In this document: piece by piece, positions 10,101-16,347 of the stretch | Position numbering within the stretch: the first letter of the stretch is position 1 | Layout: every line of letters starts with the position of its first letter | Assembly: GCF_003584165.1 (NCBI RefSeq) | Contig: NZ_QXFJ01000030.1 | Location: 62,001-126,000, forward strand | Direction of reading: 5' to 3' | DNA length: 64,000 nt | Source: Flagellimonas aequoris | GTDB taxonomy: Bacteria; Bacteroidota; Bacteroidia; Flavobacteriales; Flavobacteriaceae | Notes under the pieces: generated by a model | Databases searched by the model: none | What the model saw: the letters and a program-made list of their open reading frames with translations, nothing else | Told to the model about the DNA's origin: nothing | Program-made: the position numbers and the translations under genes

Positions 10101-10195
10101 CAGGAACCGACAAGGAGCCGGGCCAAGAGGAGAAGGAAAGATATTCCGAGCTGTTAAGCCAGTTTACGGAATTGAAACAAAAAGCGGGCATCTGA
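7184..10195 (+). CDS. Secreted BNR/sortilin (VPS10)-like repeat protein
   Basis: Large exported protein of the family usually annotated as VPS10/sortilin N-terminal domain or glycosyl-hydrolase-like. Residues 1-22 are a signal peptide (ending VILAQ). The body carries about eleven Asp-box/BNR repeats of the form S-x-D/N-x-G-x-x-W, for example SIDAGKTWEHI, TTDGGKTWEKV, SVNGGKDWVKL, STDGGKTWKRM, TKDGGKTWKNV and SFDDGKNWKKF, arranged as beta-propeller blades over roughly residues 40-730. A C-terminal part without repeats includes a beta-sandwich-like section and a helical tail near 900-1000. No glycosidase active site can be recognised, so the hydrolase label should not be taken literally. It is monocistronic, with a short gap before a convergent gene. 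Confidence 0.85.
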   Translation: MRTYYRLLPLLFTFFLTSVILAQDFDAFQYRTIGPARGGRVTTVTGTALEPGTFYLGASGGGVWKTEDYGTSWFNVSDGFFETPSIGAIEIAENDANIVYVGTGSDGIRSNIIAGKGMYKSIDAGKTWEHIGLENVGQIGAVEIDPTNNNIVWVAAIGNAFKSNPERGIFKTTDGGKTWEKVLFVSDEVGFADLELLPGNSNVVYAAAWKARRTPWTIDSGGENKDGGIYKSVNGGKDWVKLEEGLPKGLIGKIDLAVSPVDSRILYAVIEAPDKDRGLYKSIDQGKSFTHISDNEDLVNRPFYYTNLELDPTNPDIIYSNANPLVKSTDGGKTWKRMSVPHGDNHDIWLNPNNPDLLIQCNDGGANVSHNGGKTWSTQFNQPTAEIYQVAVDEQYPYWVYGAQQDNTTIAIPSKAPSATTTPGTPIMMNVGGCETGPVIPMPGNHYMVYNNCKGRFSVYSKKTGIDREYSIGASNIYGHNPKDLKYRFQRVAPIHVSPFDPEVVYMGSQFLHRTSNGGKNWEIISPDLTANEPDKQVISGNPITRDITGEEYYSTLYSIRESKIAKGTIWTGSNDGVISVTKDGGKTWKNVTPKKLPKGGRVESVEPSQFNPARAYIAVERHLLGDNKPYFYKTDNYGESWELISTDSNGIPSDYFARVLREDPSREGLLYAGTEYGMFVSFDDGKNWKKFQQNLPVVPITDIILFRGDLILSAMGRGFWIIDNITSLEDQNMNSLGDSAALFKPANTIRYDSPRGGDFPDYPSTSVLIDYYLPSDMKSGVQLDILDVQNKVVASIVSDSTQLKSTKEEVEDMGLNMTFVYLDKKLETKKGINRFAWDLRQKGPWDKNKNRRYKGGPMVPPGMYKAKLTVGGATFEQPFEILIDPRLKDDGVTLDNILEQQQLVFKVIDLLSDAKMLQDNLEKKIKELEKSKIGDAKLDHYKTILKQLKNEEGAYPQPMMVGQISYLYYILSGTDKEPGQEEKERYSELLSQFTELKQKAGI

Positions 10196-10328
10196 CCCAT
10201 AAGATCATGATGCCGACTTTTTTTGAAGGTTGGGTCTAATCGTCCAAAAACGAAGTGCGCGGTCAAAATCCCTTAATCGGTGGTTTTGGCCGTTTTCTTT
10301 TTCATCATTTGTGCTAGGGGAAGCATCT

Positions 10329-10547
10329 TCAATGGAGTTCTTCACAACTAAAGCCATTTTTTTCCAATAAGGTTGAAATTGTATGTGCCCGCACGTTCTG
10401 GGATTCGACCCGGAGAATGTTGTCACAATCCTCCAGGTCAAAATTCCACTGTCCGTTCTTGTTGATCAATTGGTTCAATAAAGGTTTCAATGCCCTAACA
10501 TGGCCTTTGCCCAATACCGAAGTCTTAAATACCAAAACGGTCTTCAT
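10329..10547 (-). CDS. Small conserved flavobacterial protein (72 aa)
   Basis: Compact 72-residue protein starting MKTVLVFKTSVLGKGHVRAL and ending with NGFSCEELH. The beta-alpha-beta pattern (a hydrophobic strand, a helix with LKPLLNQLINK, then WNFDLEDCDNILRVES, then a second helix) suggests a small ferredoxin/HMA-like fold, but it lacks the CxxC metal motif near the start. It lies 11 bp downstream of the DinB gene on the same strand, so both are probably transcribed together from the promoter region shared with the YafY regulator. It encodes a real-looking protein rather than a shadow: lysine-rich start, sensible ATG, operon position. Molecular function unknown. Confidence 0.65.
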   Translation of the reverse strand: MKTVLVFKTSVLGKGHVRALKPLLNQLINKNGQWNFDLEDCDNILRVESQNVRAHTISTLLEKNGFSCEELH

Positions 10548-10558
10548 TGTCTTGTTTT

Positions 10559-11056
10559 TTATCGCTCGTAGAAAAATGGCGGTTCAATGTTCAAGGAACG
10601 CAGGTAAACATAAGCTTGCCCCCTGTGGTGGATCTCATTATCGATAAAATAGAAAATCGATGATTGAACGGTGCCTTCATACTGCCCGAAGAGTTTGATA
10701 TACTCCTGAAAACGCTCTAAACCAATTTGGTTCCAGAGCTTGTTGATTTCTTCCGTGGATTCGTCCCACAGTTCCAAAACTTTGGCCTTACTGTGGCCAA
10801 AATCGCTTTTCTCCCTGAACTCCACTGTTTTTTTGCTCACGATTTCTTCCAGTCCCGGTACGGCAATGGCCAAAAGTTCAGCAACCATTTCGGAGAAGGG
10901 TCGCATACCTCCGATTTGATGCTCGAACAATTCTTTTTCGGGGAAGGCCTCAATGACCCTTCGGGTCAACCTTCGGTGTCCCTGCCAGTGCTCCAATAAT
11001 TGTGCGGGTGAAATAACTTGATCCATTGTTTGCTGTGTTGCTGTTGTTTTTTCCAT
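10559..11056 (-). CDS. DinB/YfiT-family four-helix protein
   Basis: Member of the DinB-like four-helix-bundle family, often metal-binding and used in thiol transfer or damage responses. I start at the ATG at 11056 (MEKTTATQQTMDQVISPAQL); a longer frame adds twelve residues of leader. Helical segments include the opening LLEHWQGHRRLTRRVIEAFP and, near the C-terminus, FIDNEIHHRGQAYVYLRSL, which has the conserved H-x-x-x-x-G-Q type ending of the family. The triad of metal-binding histidines can be partly seen (His at the first helix, HHRGQ at the last). It is divergent from a YafY/WYL regulator and upstream of a 72-residue protein, a layout that suggests regulator-controlled expression. Confidence 0.8.
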   Translation of the reverse strand: MEKTTATQQTMDQVISPAQLLEHWQGHRRLTRRVIEAFPEKELFEHQIGGMRPFSEMVAELLAIAVPGLEEIVSKKTVEFREKSDFGHSKAKVLELWDESTEEINKLWNQIGLERFQEYIKLFGQYEGTVQSSIFYFIDNEIHHRGQAYVYLRSLNIEPPFFYER

Positions 11057-11089
11057 GATGTTGTATTTAAAGGATTTTAGAATTTGAAT

Positions 11090-11097
11090 CAAAGGTA
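11090..11097 (-). promoter_or_regulatory. -7 promoter box for the DinB operon
   Basis: On the minus strand the bases read TACCTTTG, an exact TAnnTTTG match 34 bp upstream of the DinB ATG. No TTTG-type -33 element is seen in the expected place; that place is occupied by an inverted repeat (11109-11124). Confidence 0.55.
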
Positions 11098-11108
11098 GAA
11101 GGGGGGTG

Positions 11109-11124
11109 TGACAGCCCTTTGTCA
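11109..11124. promoter_or_regulatory. Inverted repeat TGACA-N6-TGTCA, operator candidate 1
   Basis: Perfect 5-bp inverted repeat with a 6-bp spacer, covering the -33 region of the DinB promoter. The same symmetric motif occurs again at 11158-11173. A probable binding site for the divergently encoded YafY/WYL regulator, by position only. Confidence 0.5.
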
Positions 11125-11157
11125 GTAGAAAAAAATGAGGTCGAAAAAAAATAATAT

Positions 11158-11173
11158 TGACAAACTGTTGTCA
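11158..11173. promoter_or_regulatory. Inverted repeat TGACA-N6-TGTCA, operator candidate 2
   Basis: Second copy of the same 16-bp symmetric motif, 49 bp from the first. It lies just upstream of a near-consensus -7 box TAATATTG (11185-11192) that could serve the regulator gene, so autoregulation is possible. Confidence 0.5.
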
Positions 11174-11314
11174 CTGTCCATAGGTAATATTGCTTGAAAA
11201 TAAAGGATATACATAGCGTTGTCCTGTTTAAATCAATGAAAAATGAAAAGGAAATCATCTCATGGCTTTGGGCTTAAGTCCTATCTTTGGGAGATAGCCT
11301 ACGCAATTATGGGA

Positions 11315-12271
11315 ATGGATACCGTGAAACGTTTTGATAGGATTGTTGCCATCTTGATCCAGTTGCAGTCCAAAAAGATTGTAAAGGCCCAGGAATTGGC
11401 CGACCGCTTTGAAGTGAGCCTTCGCACCATTTACAGGGATATCCGCACTTTGGAGGCTTCCGGGGTACCCATAGCGAGTGAGGCAGGTATCGGTTATTCC
11501 ATTATGGAAGGGTATCGTTTGCCACCTGTCATGTTCACCCGTGAAGAAGCTGGTAGTTTTGTGGCTGCCGAAAAGTTGATGCAAAAATTCACCGATAAAT
11601 CACTCGGGGCGTATTATGAATCGGCCATGTTCAAGTTGAAATCCGTGCTCCGTGGCAGTGAAAAGGATTGGGTGGAAGCCTTGGAAAACCAAGTTTCCAT
11701 AGTACCAGGACAGGAATTGTTCAACAAGGAGGTCCCGGATGCCCTTGAGATTTTGTTTGAAAGTATTGCAGAACGGAAACAGGTTTTTTTGCGATATGAA
11801 TCCCTTCGGGAAGATGATCCCTCGGAACGGAAGATAGAACCTGTAGGCCTTTTCCATGAGAATGGCTATTGGTATATTTTGGGATATTGCCACTTGCGGA
11901 TGGATTACCGTCATTTTAGAACGGATAGGATCCATCGGATCAAACGAACGCACGAACCTTTTGCCTTGGAACATGGCACCTTGGAAGAACACCGGGAAAA
12001 AAGGGAAAACGTGCAAAAGACCAAGGTGAAGATCTTGGTGGACAAGACCGTTGCCAAATACATCAGGAACGGGAAAAAATATTACGGATTTGTTTCTGAA
12101 AAAGCCACCGATAAAGGGGTGGAGATGACCTTTATGTCCATGGACATGAACAACGGTTTTGCCCGTTGGTACCTCATGTTTGCAGATTATGCCACTATTC
12201 TGGAACCCGAAGCTCTCAAACAACGTGTTGCCGATATCCTTCAGAAAAGCCAGGAAAGATTGTTGGGTTGA
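11315..12271 (+). CDS. YafY-type HTH/WYL transcriptional regulator
   Basis: DNA-binding regulator of about 318 residues. The N-terminus (MDTVKRFDRIVAILIQLQSK) starts a DeoR-like winged helix-turn-helix at about residues 5-60, with the recognition part DRFEVSLRTIYRDIRTLEAS. The C-terminal half holds a WYL ligand-sensing domain near 150-215, with a WYILGYCHLR segment and the basic RHFRTDRIHRIKRT. I placed the start at 11315 because YafY proteins begin with this M-D-x-V-K-R-F sequence; an in-frame ATG at 11243 would add a 24-residue extension. WYL domains bind nucleotides or related ligands, but the effector here is unknown. It is divergent from the DinB operon, which it probably controls together with itself. 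Confidence 0.85.
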   Translation: MDTVKRFDRIVAILIQLQSKKIVKAQELADRFEVSLRTIYRDIRTLEASGVPIASEAGIGYSIMEGYRLPPVMFTREEAGSFVAAEKLMQKFTDKSLGAYYESAMFKLKSVLRGSEKDWVEALENQVSIVPGQELFNKEVPDALEILFESIAERKQVFLRYESLREDDPSERKIEPVGLFHENGYWYILGYCHLRMDYRHFRTDRIHRIKRTHEPFALEHGTLEEHREKRENVQKTKVKILVDKTVAKYIRNGKKYYGFVSEKATDKGVEMTFMSMDMNNGFARWYLMFADYATILEPEALKQRVADILQKSQERLLG

Positions 12272-12323
12272 TGAGGTTATTTAGGTTCGCAAGATTCGGG
12301 TTTTAAACCCTGGGATACGCACC

Positions 12324-12331
12324 TACATTTG
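12324..12331 (+). promoter_or_regulatory. -7 promoter box for the alkylation-repair operon
   Basis: TACATTTG, an exact TAnnTTTG match, 18 bp before the ATG at 12350. The predicted leader is only about 10-15 nt. Confidence 0.5.
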
Positions 12332-12349
12332 CTCCAAACAATTTAGATC

Positions 12350-13204
12350 ATGACAAGTCAAGCAGAATTCAACTACAACCGGATTGCCAAGGCAATTGCG
12401 TTTATTCAGGAGCATTTTCAGGAGCAACCCTCCTTGGGAGAGATTGCGGAGACCATACATGTAAGCCCTTATCATTTTCAGCGTTTGTTCACCGAATGGG
12501 CAGGGGTAAGCCCTAAAAAGTTTATGCAGTACATCAGTGTGGAACACGCCAAACAACTATTGAAACAAAAAGGGGCCACCTTGGCCGATGCCGCATGGGA
12601 AACCGGGTTTTCTGGTACGGGCAGGTTACACGATCTTTTTGTGGGCATTGAGGGGATGACCCCAGGGGAGTTCAAAAATGGGGGTGAAAATCTACATATC
12701 AATTACAGTTTTGCCGAAAGCCCATTTGGTAAAATGATTGTGGCCTCCACCGAAAAAGGTATTTGTCACATGTCTTTTATGGAGGATGCACAGCTGGCCT
12801 TTAACGAACTGAAATCCCGATTCCCCAATGCCCATTACCAGCAATTGCTGGACAAACATCAGCAAGATGGCTTGTTCATCTTCCAGCATGATTGGAGCAA
12901 ATTGGATCAGATCAAACTGCATTTGAACGGTACCCCTTTCCAATTGAAAGTATGGGAAACTTTGCTCAAGATTCCCATGGGGAGTTTGGCCACCTATGGT
13001 GACATCGCTCAAAAGATAGAAAAACCAAATGCTTCAAGGGCAGTGGGGACTGCCCTAGGGAACAATCCCGTGGCATTCTTGATTCCTTGCCATCGTGTGA
13101 TCCAATCCACTGGAAAAATAGGAGGCTATATGTGGGGTAATACCCGAAAAACGGCTATCATTGGCTGGGAAGCCGCACAGACCGAAACCCATCCAGAAGC
13201 TTAA
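12350..13204 (+). CDS. AraC-type HTH + O6-methylguanine-DNA methyltransferase (Ada-like without N-terminal Zn domain)
   Basis: Two-domain DNA-alkylation repair and regulatory protein. Residues about 10-105 form an AraC/Ada helix-turn-helix region (SLGEIAETIHVSPYHFQRLF, then a second HTH ending PGEFKNGG). Residues about 118-280 are the suicide methyltransferase, with the alkyl-accepting motif IPCHRVI, nucleophile Cys247, and the upstream FQLKVWETLLKIPMGSLATYG. E. coli Ada additionally has an N-terminal Zn(Cys)4 domain that repairs methylphosphotriesters and triggers activation; it is missing here and a similar domain is encoded as a separate gene two genes downstream. Four genes run in the same direction to 14787 with gaps of 24 bp or less or with overlap, indicating an operon. 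Confidence 0.9.
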   Translation: MTSQAEFNYNRIAKAIAFIQEHFQEQPSLGEIAETIHVSPYHFQRLFTEWAGVSPKKFMQYISVEHAKQLLKQKGATLADAAWETGFSGTGRLHDLFVGIEGMTPGEFKNGGENLHINYSFAESPFGKMIVASTEKGICHMSFMEDAQLAFNELKSRFPNAHYQQLLDKHQQDGLFIFQHDWSKLDQIKLHLNGTPFQLKVWETLLKIPMGSLATYGDIAQKIEKPNASRAVGTALGNNPVAFLIPCHRVIQSTGKIGGYMWGNTRKTAIIGWEAAQTETHPEA

Positions 13205-13228
13205 TCGGTATAATTAATCTGAATAAGT

Positions 13229-13942
13229 ATGGACAGGATTTCAGAGCGAATCAAGCAACTGGATTGGGAAAACATTGGGGATGGTTTACACAACAAAGGG
13301 TATGGTTTGATATCGAACCTATTGGCCGATGCGGAAGTAGAGAGTTTGAAGAAGCTATATGATAAACCGGAAGGATACCGTAAAACGGTAGTGATGGAGC
13401 GCTACCGCTTCGGGTTGGGAGAATACAAGTATTTTGATTATCCCTTGCCGGAGATCATTCAAACGTTACGGACGGAACTTTATTCCCATTTGGCGCCAAT
13501 AGCCAATCTTTGGATGGGAGCATTGAAAATGGACACTCGTTTTCCCAATGTACATCAACAATTATTGGAAGATTGCTGGCAAAACTATCAAACCAAACCA
13601 ACACCGTTGATTTTGAAATATGGAGAAGGCGGATTCAACACCTTACACCGAGATTTATATGGCGAGGTTTATTTTCCCATGCAGGCTGTGCTATTTTTGA
13701 GCGAGCCTACAGTGGATTATGCTGGCGGGGAGTTTGTGTTGACCCAGCAAACGCCCAGGGCACAATCCAAGGCCATAGTTTTGCAGCCCAAAAAAGGGGA
13801 TGTGCTACTATTCACTACGAATTTTAGACCGGTTCAAGGAAAAAATGGCTATTACCGTGTGAGCATGAAACATGGGGTAAGTGAACTGCATTGGGGAGAG
13901 CGCTATACCTTAGGAATCATTTTTCATGATGCCATCAGTTGA
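13229..13942 (+). CDS. 2OG-Fe(II) oxygenase, Oxygenase-NA type
   Basis: Fe(II)/2-oxoglutarate dioxygenase of 237 residues. The double-stranded beta-helix shows the metal triad as HRD (His140, Asp142, in LHRDLYGE) and His215 (MKHGVSEL), plus the C-terminal GERYTLGIIFHDA where the Arg probably binds 2-oxoglutarate. The N-terminal WENIGDGLHNKGYGLISNLL and the central YKYFDYPLPEIIQTLRTELY match what I recall of the family often found beside or fused to Ada proteins (Pfam Oxygenase-NA, proposed to act on damaged nucleic acid). Position between the methyltransferase and the Ada-type metal-binding protein supports a role in the alkylation response. The substrate is not established. Confidence 0.85.
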   Translation: MDRISERIKQLDWENIGDGLHNKGYGLISNLLADAEVESLKKLYDKPEGYRKTVVMERYRFGLGEYKYFDYPLPEIIQTLRTELYSHLAPIANLWMGALKMDTRFPNVHQQLLEDCWQNYQTKPTPLILKYGEGGFNTLHRDLYGEVYFPMQAVLFLSEPTVDYAGGEFVLTQQTPRAQSKAIVLQPKKGDVLLFTTNFRPVQGKNGYYRVSMKHGVSELHWGERYTLGIIFHDAIS

Positions 13943-13943
13943 G

Positions 13944-14195
13944 ATGCTACATCATGCAGGTTTAGGTGATGATGAAGTCAGAAGGAAGATCAAGTCTGGG
14001 AAAATCCGATATGGAGGCAACAGCAAGTTGAAGATTTATGGTACCTTGAAATGTAAATCGGGCAAACGGATGAAAAGGGAAAACCGTGTTTTCTTTGAAT
14101 CTGAGAGTGAAGCCATAGCAATGGGGTATCGACCCTGCGGGCATTGTTTGCAAGGATTGTATAAAAAATGGAAGAATGGATTTGTTCAGCAATGA
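13944..14195 (+). CDS. Stand-alone Ada metal-binding-domain protein
   Basis: Protein of about 83 residues resembling the N-terminal Ada zinc domain: a sequence GTLKCKSGKRM, then KRENRVFFESESEAIAMGYR ending PCGHC, the same order as in Ada (Cys region, KREN-x-R-x-FF, EA, GYRPC-x-x-C). Only three cysteines align with the four zinc ligands of classical Ada; the C-x-x-x-C pair at the first site is reduced to one Cys. I start at the ATG at 13944, one base after the previous stop; a start at 13926 would overlap the oxygenase. It overlaps alkB by 20 bp. It may sense or repair alkylated DNA for the HTH-methyltransferase, but with the reduced cysteine set this is inference. Confidence 0.75.
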   Translation: MLHHAGLGDDEVRRKIKSGKIRYGGNSKLKIYGTLKCKSGKRMKRENRVFFESESEAIAMGYRPCGHCLQGLYKKWKNGFVQQ

Positions 14196-14787
14196 GGTGG
14201 ACCACAGCCACAATTGGTTGCCAAAGGATGGCACAGTAAACTACTACGGCACCATCATGGATCTGGATGAAGCCAATGCATATTATCAACAATTGATGGA
14301 GACCATTGCTTGGGAAAATGATGTGGCCTTAATTTTCGGAAAACGCATCGTAACCAAACGGAAGGTGGCTTGGTATGGTGACCAACCTTTCGATTACACC
14401 TATTCCAACAACACCAAGAAGGCATTGCCTTGGACCAAAGAACTTTTGGAGCTGAAAAAACTATCCGAAAGGATCACTGGTGAAACGTTTAATTCTTGTC
14501 TGCTGAATTTGTACCATTCTGGAGAAGAAGGTATGGCATGGCATAGTGATGCCGAAAAGGAACTCAAGAAAAATGGGGCCATTGCCTCGATGAGTTTTGG
14601 AGCGGAACGAAAGTTTGCCTTCAAACACAAACAAACCCAGGAAAAAGTAGGTTTGGTGTTGGAACATGGCAGCCTTTTGGTGATGAAGGGCACAACACAG
14701 ACCCATTGGTTACACCGACTGCCGCCCACCAAAATGATAAAGGCCCCAAGGGTGAATCTCACCTTCAGGGCCATTAATAGTCATTGA
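14176..14787 (+). CDS. alkB: AlkB-type alpha-ketoglutarate-dependent DNA dioxygenase
   Basis: Oxidative demethylase that removes methyl groups from N1-methyladenine and N3-methylcytosine in DNA or RNA. The 203-residue protein has the metal-binding H-x-D at His123/Asp125 (AWHSDAEKEL), the second His in WLHRLPP (His180), and the 2-oxoglutarate-binding RVNLTFRAI at the end, the layout of ALKBH2/bacterial AlkB proteins. The preceding substrate-binding region includes FGKRIVTKRKVAWYGD and FNSCLLNLYHSGEEGM. The start overlaps the Ada-domain gene by 20 bp, so this is the fourth cistron of the alkylation-repair operon. Its stop is only 9 bp from the stop of a convergent gene. Confidence 0.92.
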   Translation: MDLFSNEVDHSHNWLPKDGTVNYYGTIMDLDEANAYYQQLMETIAWENDVALIFGKRIVTKRKVAWYGDQPFDYTYSNNTKKALPWTKELLELKKLSERITGETFNSCLLNLYHSGEEGMAWHSDAEKELKKNGAIASMSFGAERKFAFKHKQTQEKVGLVLEHGSLLVMKGTTQTHWLHRLPPTKMIKAPRVNLTFRAINSH

Positions 14788-14796
14788 GTTTAGATT

Positions 14797-16347
14797 TTAA
14801 TTATCCGCTCCGTCCGCTTTGGCTCGGTCAATGGTATATTGGGCAACCTCCCTTCCTTGATCTGTGCCCACGAAGGCATCAAAGCTCCAGTGAATGCCTC
14901 CATATACCCTCGAAATGGCAGCTTCTTCGGCCCATCCACGGACTTTGGCCGCCTCATCAGGAAAAATATAGGCCAAAACTTCAGATGCTGCCGCTGAAAA
15001 CACACTGTGCCCGGATGTATAACTTGGAAAGTTCGGGGTACCCGCAATGGTCTCAAAATTCTCGATCATTTGTATTGGTCGCGGATAATGGTAATAGTAC
15101 TTGGCATCCCAACAGCTGATCCCGGAATCCATGATGGCCATGTTCATATAGGCCAAGGTTCGTGTGGTCTGCAATGGGTTCAGCTGGTGTTCCACAATGA
15201 TCTCATTGGCAATGCGGTTCCAGTGTCCGGGAGGGGTATAGGTGCCCAATCCGTCCTGCCAAAAATTAGCGATCCTTCGGTGCTCCTCGGTCATGTTACG
15301 GGCATAATCTTTGAGTAGTTGTACATCATCCAGAAACTCCTGTGAATCCAATTGTGGAGGAGCAATAGGGCGCACACTTTCCACATCAGCAATGCTCCAC
15401 ATGGTCACTTTTCCAAATAGAGGGGTAAGACCCACGGGACGTACTGGAATTTCCAAATTGTCCCATGCCCAGCCAAATCGGTCATAAGCTGCTTGCTTGA
15501 TGGAATCCGAAACAGCCTTTGGGGTTTGGGCATTTTTCATCCCATCGTTGGCAGCCCTTGCCAATCCAGTGGCAGAAACGGCATCACCGATGACAAGTCC
15601 CGCATCAATATCGCTCATTACATATCCTCCGGAAAGCAAGAGACTTTCCAAGTTTTCATCTTCCATTTCCTGGAGATATTCCGCTTCAAGAGGGAACATC
15701 GCCGTCAAAATTTTTCGAGAGGCCCTTGCAATCACGGCTCCATCCGAAGGATAGGAGGGAATGTTGTTCTCCTCATAGGCGTACTTAATAGCTTCATCCA
15801 GTTGGTAGGGTGCTACCCTGTTATACTCGTATTTATAATGCCAAGCTGTGATGAGTCCATCAAATTGGGCCACGGACATGTAGGCAAGTGCCCTGCACGC
15901 ATAAGGTGGGTGCGCAAAAGGGAAAGCTGGTGGGCCTTCAGGGTTGGCAGGATTGGGCAACGTATAGGTGCCATCGTCATTGGGACCAGGGATCAGGTTG
16001 TATTTGGCGATAAGCTCCAACGCGATCTCATTCCAGCGGATAGCCGGGTTATTGGTCCAATATTTTACAGCTTTTTTCTGCTCGGTGGTCATATTGGCCA
16101 TGGCTTCCTTCACTTCTGCAAGCTCATCTTGATAAGCCTGTGAATCCGTTGCATCTGGTTCATCCACTGCAATGGAAGCACCGGAATCCTCCAAAACCGG
16201 AGTCCAATCCCCCCCATTTTCATTGAGCTCGGTAAAACTATAGCTTTCATAGGGCAGATATCTTGGGGTATCCTTTTCGCAGGAAACAAAAATGGCTAGG
16301 CCCAAAGCTAGGACTATGGTGATAATTTTATTGCGCATCTTTTTCAT
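14797..16347 (-). CDS. Vanadium haloperoxidase/PAP2-type lipoprotein, internally duplicated
   Basis: Lipoprotein (lipobox IFVSC, Cys23) of the vanadium-dependent haloperoxidase/PAP2 phosphatase superfamily. The C-terminal half has a full active-site set: Lys416 and Arg423 (WDAKYYYHYPRP), PSYTSGHS at 441-448 with His447, and SRVYGGIHW at 479-487 with His486. The N-terminal half repeats the plan: HYKYEYNRVAP near 170-180 and PSYPSDG at 197-203, where the catalytic G-H is D-G, so this copy looks inactive. Segment pairs such as LAYMSVAQFDG / LAYMNMAIMDS confirm an internal duplication. Phosphatase or haloperoxidase activity cannot be told apart from sequence. It overlaps the start of its downstream position with the 3' end of the beta-barrel gene, implying one operon with that gene first. 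Confidence 0.8.
   Translation of the reverse strand: MKKMRNKIITIVLALGLAIFVSCEKDTPRYLPYESYSFTELNENGGDWTPVLEDSGASIAVDEPDATDSQAYQDELAEVKEAMANMTTEQKKAVKYWTNNPAIRWNEIALELIAKYNLIPGPNDDGTYTLPNPANPEGPPAFPFAHPPYACRALAYMSVAQFDGLITAWHYKYEYNRVAPYQLDEAIKYAYEENNIPSYPSDGAVIARASRKILTAMFPLEAEYLQEMEDENLESLLLSGGYVMSDIDAGLVIGDAVSATGLARAANDGMKNAQTPKAVSDSIKQAAYDRFGWAWDNLEIPVRPVGLTPLFGKVTMWSIADVESVRPIAPPQLDSQEFLDDVQLLKDYARNMTEEHRRIANFWQDGLGTYTPPGHWNRIANEIIVEHQLNPLQTTRTLAYMNMAIMDSGISCWDAKYYYHYPRPIQMIENFETIAGTPNFPSYTSGHSVFSAAASEVLAYIFPDEAAKVRGWAEEAAISRVYGGIHWSFDAFVGTDQGREVAQYTIDRAKADGADN

Noticed and set aside
11243-11314. N-terminal extension of the YafY regulator
   Set aside because: The extra 24 residues do not match family starts; MDTVKRFDRI at 11315 is the usual beginning.
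15493-16143. 216-codon plus-strand frame inside the haloperoxidase-like gene
   Set aside because: Antisense to a gene with clear active-site motifs in both halves; no independent support.
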